Part shown: piece by piece, positions 1 to 5,762 of the stretch
Layout of the letters: every line of letters starts with the position of its first letter
Position numbering within the stretch: position 1 is the first letter of the stretch
Assembly: GCA_018400625.1 (NCBI GenBank)
Contig: JAGYMJ010000631.1
Location: forward strand, 1 to 5,819
Length of the DNA stretch: 5,819 bases
Source: Planctomycetota bacterium
GTDB taxonomy: Bacteria; Planctomycetota; Brocadiia; SM23-32
Direction: 5' to 3'
Position numbers and translations under genes: made by a program
The notes under the pieces: generated by a model
Told to the model about the DNA's origin: nothing
Databases searched by the model: none
The model's input: the letters and a program-made list of their open reading frames with translations, nothing else

Positions 1-51
1 CCACCGGCACAGGGCACGGTGGAGAAACAACGTGGTTCACTGAGGACTTAC
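1..51 (+). repeat. Interspersed hairpin repeat, copy R1
   Basis: This is the reference copy of a repeat found at several places in the window. It begins with a 22-base hairpin (CCACCG, ten-base loop GCACAGGGCA, CGGTGG: a perfect 6-bp stem). A 29-base tail follows, ending in ACGTGGTTCACTGAGGACTTAC (20-base core TGGTTCACTGAGGACTTAC and neighbours). By eye, R1 matches the inverted copy at 343-393 at 44 of 51 positions without gaps, and the copy at 5763-5808 at 38 of 46. The stem is conserved, and changes fall mainly in the loop and in the middle of the tail. The copy starts exactly at base 1, so its left flank is not visible. The layout resembles REP-type or small non-autonomous elements. I do not recognise a named family. 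Confidence 0.85.
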
Positions 52-78
52 TCCGAGACTTAGCATTTGATCTTCATT

Positions 79-130
79 CCACCGGCACAAGGCACGGTGG
101 GGATGCTAACGTAATTCACTGTAAACTTAC
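79..130 (+). repeat. Interspersed hairpin repeat, copy R2
   Basis: R2 is a direct copy of R1, with its start 78 bases downstream. The 22-base hairpin differs from R1 at one loop position (GCACAAGGCA), and the 6-bp stem is intact. The tail is one base longer and more diverged, but keeps ACGT, TTCACTG and ACTTAC in order and at the same spacing. Changes in this copy create a 16-bp dyad at 118-133 (ACTGTAA, AC, TTACAGT) that the other copies lack. R1 and R2 together could be a tandem pair with a 27-base linker. Confidence 0.8.
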
Positions 131-225
131 AGTATATCTTTTCCCCAAAAAAAACTCAAATTCACTCCGGTCTCTCTCTTTAACGGTCGGGGGGAATATT
201 TTTTTGACGAATAGGATATTATTGA

Positions 226-298
226 TTCACTGCAAAATACCTTTCACTCGTTTTCTGTTGATGTTTGCTCAAATGAGTGATTGTGCAGTAAACTCATT
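226..298 (+). other. Potentially structured stretch with two alternative hairpins
   Basis: Bases 244-253 can pair with 271-280 (ten pairs including one G-T, 17-base loop). An outer helix, 229-234 with 284-289 plus two more pairs after a mismatch (226-227 with 291-292), could enclose it. The same central bases can instead pair downstream: 272-278 (AATGAGT) with 292-298 (ACTCATT), seven pairs with a 13-base loop. The two folds exclude each other, as in attenuators and switch RNAs. There is no U-run directly after the second hairpin, no known riboswitch core was recognised, and the stretch is AT-rich, where such pairings arise by chance. It lies about 235 bases ahead of the permease start, on the same strand. 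Confidence 0.3.
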
Positions 299-342
299 AT
301 ATATATGTCATTTTCCTTGATTTGCAGACGGGATGAAATCGT

Positions 343-393
343 GTAGGACCTGAGTGAACCCCGTTGTTTCCCCGCCGTGCTCTGTGCCGGTGG
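343..393 (-). repeat. Interspersed hairpin repeat, copy R3 (inverted)
   Basis: Read on the minus strand this is R1 again, same length and without gaps: 20 of 22 hairpin positions and 24 of 29 tail positions match, including GAAACAACG and GGTTCACT. The loop is GCACAGAGCA. One stem base has changed, so the pair becomes G-T when read on the + strand and A-C on the other. The fold therefore survives best in a + strand transcript. R3 ends 139 bases before the permease start and is the nearest repeat upstream of that gene. Confidence 0.85.
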
Positions 394-532
394 TGAGAAA
401 ACGACGCACTTCATTGGATATATACGGAATCGTCAAGCAGGCTTTTGCCCTGCACGCATTAAACTGATTGATATGCCCGAAATAAGTGCAAACTGAACAC
501 CTGCTAAAAAAAACTGTTGAGCGAAATCCTCC
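394..532 (+). other. Leader region of the permease; no clear promoter or ribosome site
   Basis: Together with 1-393 this completes a 532-base stretch without a gene. TATATA at 419-424 and TGATAT at 469-474 (18 bases after TTGCCC at 445-450) were considered as -10 elements, but neither forms a convincing sigma-70-like promoter. The bases just before the start codon, GAGCGAAATCCTCC, contain no Shine-Dalgarno sequence. An in-frame TGA at 518-520 closes the permease frame 12 bases before its ATG, so the coding region cannot begin further upstream. Confidence 0.5.
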
Positions 533-3500
533 ATGTATAAAAAATTTATCAAATTTGTCTTCAGCAACCTCACCTTTTACCGCTGGACTTCCGCGGCTTT
601 ATTTCTGACCGTTGCGCTGAGCGCGGCTGTTTTGTGCGGTTCACTGGCCGTCGGGGATTCCGTTGATCACAGCCTTCTGCGGATGCTGGAGGCACGGCTC
701 GGGGGAATCTCAGCGGTCATGCACCGAAGCAACCGTTTTTTTCGTAAGGAACTGGCCGATGAAGTGGCGGCAAAGCTGGATACATACGCTTCAGGAGTCG
801 TGTCTTTACGCGGTATGGTAACGGACGGCGAGGACCAGCGGCTCGTCAATGAGGTCGATGTTTTCGGCGTAGAATATCCTTTTTTCAAAATCGGAAATGC
901 CGCCCGAAACATCGAACTGCAGCCCGGCAGGGTCGCGCTGAACAGGCCGCTCGCTGAACGGCTGGGCGTGGGGGTGGATGATGAAGTGATTTTGCGCGTT
1001 CCCCGGCCGTCTATGATGCCGCGCGACGCCGCTCTGACACCGAAGTCGCAACTCACAAGAGCTCTGCGCCTTCAGGTGGCCTATGTGCTCGGCCCCGAAG
1101 ATTTTGGTTGGTTCGGTTTGAACGCCAATCAGACGGCCCCCCTCAATGCTTTTCTGTCAGCTCAATGGCTCGCAGAACAATTGGACCGCCCGGGTCAGGC
1201 AAACACCATCGTTTTGGACGGGCGCGATTCAGATATCAGCGCCGCGGATGCCAATGCGGTAATGGGGGATATCCGCCAGCCCGGCGATGCTGAACTCCAA
1301 TTCCAGTCCCTTGCACACGATGTGCTGGAACTCCGCAGCCATCGGGTGTTCATCAACCCTGTTCTGGGCAAAGCCGCTATGCAGGCCGGCGAACAGCCGC
1401 TCGGCATACTCACCTACTTTGTCAACGAAATCCGGGCCGGGGAACGCAGCACTCCGTATTCAACCGTTGCTGCAATGGGGCCGTCTGATGACGATTTCAG
1501 TCTGGTTGCCCCGGACATGGACGACCAGGAGGTGGTGATCAATGAGTGGCTGGCAGAGGACCTGGAGGTCGTTGAAGGGGATGAAATCGAGCTTGTTTAT
1601 TATATCTTAGATTTTGACAGACAATTAAAGGAAGCGGCCCGGAGTTTTGTAGTGCGGGATATTGTGCCGATCGAAGGTGCGGCCGCGGACAGGACGCTGA
1701 TGCCCGATTATCCGGGGCTGGCCGATGTGGACAATTGCCGGGACTGGGAGCCGGGCCTACCTATAGACTTGAATAAAATACGGGAAAAGGACGAGCTTTA
1801 CTGGGAAAATTATCGCGGCGTCCCGAAGGCGTTTGTCACCCTGGAAGCGGGCCAGAACATGTGGGCCAACCCCTACGGGGAGCTGACGGCCGTGCGGTAT
1901 GGGCCGGAACATGAAAAGAAAAATATCGCAGAGGATATCTTCCGGCAGGTTAAGCCCGCCGAAATCGGGCTGCTGTTCCGTGACGTTCGTGCGGAAGGGA
2001 TATCGGCCAGACAGGAAGCCATGGGGTTTGGTCAGTTGTTCATCGGGTTCAACATGTTTTTGATCGCCGCCTCGCTGGTCTTGGTCGGGTTGGTGTTTGC
2101 GTTCGCCGTTGAGGGCCGGGCGGATCAGATAGGTATGTTGAAGGCTGTCGGTTATCCGAACAAAACGGTGAGAAAATTATTTCTTTTCGAAGGCGGAGCT
2201 TTGACGCTGCTGGGGGTTGTTTTTGGGGCTTTTGCTGGTTTAGGCTACACCAGGCTGATGATCCGCTGGCTGGCGCGCGCTTTCGGTGAGGCCGGCCGGT
2301 ATATGATCATTGAGTTCGATGTGAACAGCTTAACCGTTCTGGGCGGTGCGGGCGCGACCTTCCTTATGGCGGTCGTCGTTATAGCGCTTTGTGTTCGAAC
2401 CCATATGCGGCGTCCGGCTAAAGATTTGCTCGAAGGAGGAGCAACATGGCAGATTTTTACCGATTCCAGCCAAAAAGGGAAAAACAGCATCCGCATCTCC
2501 GTTGTTTGTTTTATAGCTGCGCTGGTCCTTGTTATAGCCGCCGGACGGGGAAAGACCGGGGCCGAGGCGGCGGGTGTGTTTTTCGGCGTTGGCTCGCTCC
2601 TCTTGATTTCTGTGCTGGCTTTTTTCCATAGCATGTTGACCCGCACCGCCGGTATCCGCCGGCGGCCGATGGATAATTTATCGGGGCTGGCCTTTCGAAA
2701 TGCGGCCCGCAGGAGCGGCAGGACGCTGGCGGTTATCACGATGCTTTCGGCCGGGATATTCATTGTTATTGCGGTCGGCGCCAACCGGCAGAATGTGCTT
2801 GGTGAAGCCCATCGAAAAGATTCGGGGACCGGCGGGTTTGCCCTTCTGGGCCGGGCCGCTATAAATATTCCGTTCGATCTGACAAATCCTGAAGGCAGAG
2901 AATCTGTGCATCTGGAGGTTGATAGGTGGGAAAAGATATCTATAGCTCAGATGCGGGTGCATGACGGCGACGATGCCAGTTGTTTCAATATTAACAGGGC
3001 GCAGAAACCCCAACTGCTGGGGATAAATCCCGATGTTATCGAAGACAGGTTCGCGTTTGTCGATAGGATGGAAACCACTGGTAGGGAAGCATCGGGCTGG
3101 AGTCTATTGAAAGAAGATTTCGGAGACGGTATAGTTCCGGCGATCGGTGACCAGGCGACGGTTCGATGGGCACTGGGAAAAACAGTGGGGGATGAGATAG
3201 AATACACCGACCGCTCCGGCGGGACGTTCAGGATACGAATAGCAGGCGTTATAAATTCTTCGGTGCTGCAGGGAAATTTGATGATTGCCGAGTCAGATTT
3301 CCGAGAGAGATTTGCCACCGACGGTTACGGACTGTATCTGGTGGATGCACCCGGACAGTACGTTGAAGAAGTCCGGGAGGTATTTGACAAAAGCCTGCGT
3401 GATTTTGGATTAGAAATTTTGCCCGCCCGGGAGCGCCTTGCAGAATTTGCGGCCGTCGAGAACACCTACATCTCTATGTTTCAGATACTGGGTGGTTTCG

Positions 3501-3844
3501 GCCTTATCGTGGGCAGTTTAGGCCTCGGGTTGGTGGTGCTCCGCAACATACAGGACCGACGCGGCGAGTTGGCAATTTTACAGGCAATCGGATATAAGAA
3601 AAAAGATTTGAAAAAGATGATTTTCTTTGAACATATAGGCATGATGCCGGCGGGCCTGTTGAGTGGGGTTCTCGCCGCCTTAGTGGCGGTGAGTCCGCAA
3701 ATAACCGGCCGGAGCACGGATGTGCCCTATCTGTCCCTGGCATTAATCATCATGGCGATCTTCGTCTGCGGTTTTTTCTGGATAGGGTTGGCGGTAAGAT
3801 TTTCGCTGAGCGGTGATTTTTATGACGCTTTGCGTGATGAGTAG
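533..3844 (+). CDS. Large FtsX/MacB-type ABC transporter permease
   Basis: This is an inner-membrane permease subunit of a type VII (MacB/LolC/FtsX-like) ABC transporter, 1103 residues. Ten likely membrane helices are visible: about 18-40, 502-526, 550-574, 598-621, 653-671, 678-698, 731-750, 980-1003, 1030-1053 and 1066-1088. Two extracytoplasmic domains lie between helices 1 and 2 (about 460 residues) and between helices 7 and 8 (about 230 residues). Each FtsX half carries the typical cytoplasmic coupling segment after its first helix: EGRADQIGMLKAVGY (527-541) and DRRGELAILQAIGY (1008-1021), where an ATPase would dock. The N-terminal GDSV (41-44) and DNCRDWEPGLPID (400-412) with YRGVPKAFVTL (427-437) recall the long permeases of planctomycetes and relatives. 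Family members work with a LolD/MacB-like ATPase in lipoprotein or lipid transport, or in mechanotransmission. The substrate here is unknown. No ATPase gene is in the window, so the gene looks orphaned. The start is fixed by an in-frame stop at 518-520 and by helix 1, which needs this Met. There is no Shine-Dalgarno sequence. The frame is intact. Confidence 0.93.
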   Translation: MYKKFIKFVFSNLTFYRWTSAALFLTVALSAAVLCGSLAVGDSVDHSLLRMLEARLGGISAVMHRSNRFFRKELADEVAAKLDTYASGVVSLRGMVTDGEDQRLVNEVDVFGVEYPFFKIGNAARNIELQPGRVALNRPLAERLGVGVDDEVILRVPRPSMMPRDAALTPKSQLTRALRLQVAYVLGPEDFGWFGLNANQTAPLNAFLSAQWLAEQLDRPGQANTIVLDGRDSDISAADANAVMGDIRQPGDAELQFQSLAHDVLELRSHRVFINPVLGKAAMQAGEQPLGILTYFVNEIRAGERSTPYSTVAAMGPSDDDFSLVAPDMDDQEVVINEWLAEDLEVVEGDEIELVYYILDFDRQLKEAARSFVVRDIVPIEGAAADRTLMPDYPGLADVDNCRDWEPGLPIDLNKIREKDELYWENYRGVPKAFVTLEAGQNMWANPYGELTAVRYGPEHEKKNIAEDIFRQVKPAEIGLLFRDVRAEGISARQEAMGFGQLFIGFNMFLIAASLVLVGLVFAFAVEGRADQIGMLKAVGYPNKTVRKLFLFEGGALTLLGVVFGAFAGLGYTRLMIRWLARAFGEAGRYMIIEFDVNSLTVLGGAGATFLMAVVVIALCVRTHMRRPAKDLLEGGATWQIFTDSSQKGKNSIRISVVCFIAALVLVIAAGRGKTGAEAAGVFFGVGSLLLISVLAFFHSMLTRTAGIRRRPMDNLSGLAFRNAARRSGRTLAVITMLSAGIFIVIAVGANRQNVLGEAHRKDSGTGGFALLGRAAINIPFDLTNPEGRESVHLEVDRWEKISIAQMRVHDGDDASCFNINRAQKPQLLGINPDVIEDRFAFVDRMETTGREASGWSLLKEDFGDGIVPAIGDQATVRWALGKTVGDEIEYTDRSGGTFRIRIAGVINSSVLQGNLMIAESDFRERFATDGYGLYLVDAPGQYVEEVREVFDKSLRDFGLEILPARERLAEFAAVENTYISMFQILGGFGLIVGSLGLGLVVLRNIQDRRGELAILQAIGYKKKDLKKMIFFEHIGMMPAGLLSGVLAALVAVSPQITGRSTDVPYLSLALIIMAIFVCGFFWIGLAVRFSLSGDFYDALRDE

Positions 3845-4011
3845 AAGGAAATGATAAAACGTGTGAATCCTCAGTGAACCCTGTAGACCTCAATCCTGGC
3901 TATTGGGTTCTGTTGGAGTAAAACATATTATATCAATAGCTTACCTTGGACTGGCCCAGGAATCCATCTTCATGACCTTAAAGCCCCAATTTTCAAAAAA
4001 ACATTGATGTC
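3845..4011. other. Convergent intergenic gap
   Basis: These 167 bases separate the stop codons of two genes that converge. The gap carries the half repeat R5. Past it, CCTTGG-ACTGG-CCCAGG (3944-3960) could form a small stem with one mismatch, but no T-run follows on either strand. On the minus strand, right after the sulfatase stop, there is a run of seven Ts (complement of 3995-4001) preceded only by a weak four-pair stem (ACAT/ATGT). No confident intrinsic terminator for either gene was found. Confidence 0.5.
3868..3885 (-). repeat. Half copy of the interspersed repeat, R5
   Basis: Read on the minus strand, the core is GGGTTCACTGAGGA, which is identical to 14 consecutive bases of the tail in the right-edge copy R4. 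The hairpin half is not recognisable: the adjoining bases (about 3886-3915) show only a vague resemblance, with CAA and TTG ends. The copy begins 23 bases after the permease stop codon. It is either a decayed repeat or a sign that the tail motif exists independently of the hairpin. Confidence 0.6.
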
Positions 4012-5613
4012 TTACTCGGGCACAAACATTTGGTTGTCACCTGCGGAGGCGCCGAGGAGTTCAGCTTTTTCCAGGTCGAAGGACTGCCGGTAGCAGCGCC
4101 AGCGGGGATCGTTGTGGAAAATCTCCTGCATTTTCCTCACCGCGCGTTCAAGCGTTGAGCGATGCTTCGGATCGTCGATTAAATTGGTGCAAGTCGGATC
4201 GTTCAGATCATAGAGTTCATCGTATGGCGAAGTAGTGTAATAAACATAACGGTAATGCGAGTCGGGATCGTCGTAGAGATGGATGGCAACGGCCAGGCCG
4301 GGGGCGACATGCCACCCGCTCTCGAACACAAAAGGCTGTCGGCGACCTTCGTCGTTCGGTGCGAGTCGGTTTTCCAGCGACTCGCCGTCGAGCTGAGCAT
4401 ACACTTCCACGCCGGCGGTGTTCAGCAGTGTCGGCGCCACATCGAGCAGGCATACGGGCTGGTTTACAATCGTACCCGCCCTTTCTTTTTTCGGTTTTTT
4501 CATCAGCAGTGGCACACGTGCCACCTTTGGATGCCCATAGGCCCCCTTGTCCAGCAGTCCCTCCTCCAAATTCATCTCGCCGTGGTCGGCAAAGAGCATA
4601 ACCAGCGCATCCTCGTAAAGGCCCCGGGACTCGAGCGCTTCAAGAAACTGACCCAGCGCGCGGTCGATCACTTCCATCTGGAGCATGTTGCCGATGTAAT
4701 AATCGAGTGCGGTATTTTCATCGTACATCCCCCAGTCACGCCGGTAGGTCCGGTAGATAGCGGGCTCATTTTCGCGCGGCGCAAAGTCGCGTTCGCGCCA
4801 GCGCAGATATCCTTCGGGCAGAGACACCATTTCGCGCAGTTCGCGTTCACGGTCTTCGAGTCCCGACGGCAGCAAAAACGGCTGATGCGGTGCGAACAGG
4901 TCAAGGTGCAGATACAGGGGGGTCTCATCCGATTCCCTCTGCCACAGCAGACTGTCGAGATGGCCTATGGCGCGGTCCACAAGGTAATGCGGATAGGTTG
5001 CCTCGATGGGGAAAGGGCTGCCGTCCTCCTGCTGGAGCCATCCGCCGTAGTGGTTGCCCGGCGTTTCGCGGTCGATGCAAAGCCCGCAAATCTCGCGTTT
5101 GAACCGGAAACCCTTTACCCCAAGCCGCTGCAGATACTGATGGTATTCCGGATCGTCATAGATCGGCGGCGCCCATCGGTTCCAGGGACTGCAGCTTTCG
5201 CCGAAGGCTCGATTGAAGCACTGGGTACCAACATGGCTCTTGCCGATATGGGCGGTCTTATAACCCGCGGCGTTAAGAAAGTCCGGGTAGATCGCCTCGT
5301 CCGGGCGGAGTTCGACCTCGAACCCATCATGAGCGCGCTCCTCGTTCACCTGCAGATAGGAATACCGTCCGGTGAACATAGCGGCGCGACTGGGGCCGCA
5401 AAGAGGAGATGTCGAAAACGCATTGCGGAAGCTCACACTCTGGCCCTGCAACCGTTCCCACGCCGGCATACGCATATGGGGACGGCAAACGCTTCCGGCC
5501 TCGTAGAAGTCCGGCGGCACCATATCCATGGTAAAGACAAAAATATCAGTCCGTGCGGTGTCCTCCCGGAGTTTATAGGGATGACGGCATTCTTTCGGGT
5601 TCAGAAAAAGCAT
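4012..5613 (-). CDS. Formylglycine-dependent sulfatase, probably cytoplasmic
   Basis: This is a 533-residue sulfatase (alkaline phosphatase superfamily) that hydrolyses a sulfate ester or related ester; the substrate cannot be told. The signature PLCGPSRAAMFTG spans 70-82. Cys72 is the residue that would be converted to formylglycine, followed by Pro74 and Arg76. GYKTAHIGKSH (117-127) is the second signature, with Lys125 and His127. PHQPF (242-246), ADHGE (342-346, with metal-ligand candidates Asp343 and His344) and DKGAYG (355-360) match the usual order. The C-terminal ELYDLNDP (466-473) is typical of the family. Asp30 in FTMDMVPPDFY is the likely first metal ligand. The N-terminus (MLFLNPKECRHPYK) is polar and has no signal peptide, and there are ten cysteines, so a cytoplasmic location fits best. 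The start is supported by AAAGGAG seven bases upstream and a good promoter further up. No maturase (anaerobic sulfatase-maturating enzyme or FGE), transporter or glycosidase accompanies it. A phosphonate monoesterase-like activity cannot be excluded, as that family shares the fold and the formylglycine. Confidence 0.93.
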   Translation of the reverse strand: MLFLNPKECRHPYKLREDTARTDIFVFTMDMVPPDFYEAGSVCRPHMRMPAWERLQGQSVSFRNAFSTSPLCGPSRAAMFTGRYSYLQVNEERAHDGFEVELRPDEAIYPDFLNAAGYKTAHIGKSHVGTQCFNRAFGESCSPWNRWAPPIYDDPEYHQYLQRLGVKGFRFKREICGLCIDRETPGNHYGGWLQQEDGSPFPIEATYPHYLVDRAIGHLDSLLWQRESDETPLYLHLDLFAPHQPFLLPSGLEDRERELREMVSLPEGYLRWRERDFAPRENEPAIYRTYRRDWGMYDENTALDYYIGNMLQMEVIDRALGQFLEALESRGLYEDALVMLFADHGEMNLEEGLLDKGAYGHPKVARVPLLMKKPKKERAGTIVNQPVCLLDVAPTLLNTAGVEVYAQLDGESLENRLAPNDEGRRQPFVFESGWHVAPGLAVAIHLYDDPDSHYRYVYYTTSPYDELYDLNDPTCTNLIDDPKHRSTLERAVRKMQEIFHNDPRWRCYRQSFDLEKAELLGASAGDNQMFVPE

Positions 5614-5620
5614 AAAAAAA

Positions 5621-5627
5621 CTCCTTT
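5621..5627 (-). promoter_or_regulatory. Ribosome binding site of the sulfatase gene
   Basis: On the minus strand AAAGGAG is followed by seven Ts and then the ATG at 5613. The match to the anti-Shine-Dalgarno sequence and the spacing are both near ideal, and they decide the start codon. The permease gene, by contrast, has no such site. Confidence 0.85.
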
Positions 5628-5680
5628 AAAGCATCAACGGGCGTCATATCAGAATTCTTTTTAGTCATGAGTCTGCCGAT

Positions 5681-5709
5681 AGTATAAAACAAATGCAAAA
5701 AATGCTCAA
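5681..5709 (-). promoter_or_regulatory. Sigma-70-like promoter of the sulfatase gene
   Basis: Read on the minus strand, TTGAGC (5704-5709, four of six consensus bases) is separated by exactly 17 bases from TATACT (5681-5686, five of six). The -10 element lies about 68 bases before the start codon, leaving a leader of about 60 bases. This is the best promoter in the window. Transcription start has not been shown, and planctomycete-type promoters can deviate from this consensus. Confidence 0.6.
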
Positions 5710-5716
5710 CGGACAC

Positions 5717-5732
5717 TCTTGCACTTGCAAGA
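5717..5732. promoter_or_regulatory. 16-bp dyad, candidate operator of the sulfatase gene
   Basis: TCTTGCA and TGCAAGA form a perfect 7-bp inverted repeat around a CT spacer. The dyad lies seven bases upstream of the predicted -35 element, a position typical of activator sites. The arms are the right size for a dimeric helix-turn-helix regulator. No regulator gene is in the window, and I do not recognise the motif as that of a named family. Confidence 0.45.
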
Positions 5733-5762
5733 ATGCCATCTTTCAATGATAATATAAAAGAC

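Larger units (their letters stand above)
1..393. mobile_element. Candidate MITE-like segment bounded by inverted repeats
   Basis: The segment begins with R1 and ends with R3, which is R1 inverted. The two ends are about 51-bp inverted repeats with 44 of 51 matching positions, and the outermost bases are CCACCGG and CCGGTGG. The interior (about 131-342) is AT-rich, unlike the GC-rich genes next door, and has no credible reading frame. Inverted ends, small size and no coding capacity are what a miniature inverted-repeat transposable element would show. Against this, R2 also lies inside in direct orientation, the left flank is missing so no target-site duplication can be tested, and no transposase is in the window. 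The arrangement may simply be independent insertions of single repeat units. Confidence 0.3.

Noticed and set aside
141..207. TTCCCC (141-146) with GGGGAA (191-196) followed by a T-run, as an intrinsic terminator
   Set aside because: The stem has only six pairs and a 44-base loop, and no gene is visible upstream for it to terminate.
273..320. Small ORF starting at ATG 273 in the AT-rich segment
   Set aside because: It has about 15 codons, no ribosome site and overlaps the hairpin arms.
1..393. CRISPR array formed by the repeated hairpins
   Set aside because: There are only two direct copies plus one inverted copy, with irregular spacing, imperfect identity and no cas genes.
2245..2784. Open frame of 179 codons on the minus strand inside the permease
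   Set aside because: It is a shadow of the membrane-segment coding region, with a serine/arginine/proline-rich, low-information translation and no ribosome site noted.
3851..3877. Short ORF ATG...TGA (nine codons with stop) just after the permease, preceded by AAGGAA; possible remnant of a downstream gene cut by R5
   Set aside because: The AAGGAA directly abuts the ATG, too close for a working ribosome site, and eight residues carry no homology information.
4255..5664. Open frame of 469 codons on the + strand opposite the sulfatase
   Set aside because: It is antisense to a gene with clear catalytic motifs, a promoter and a ribosome site. Its translation shows no recognisable domain, and it arises from the low frequency of stop codons in this frame of GC-rich DNA.
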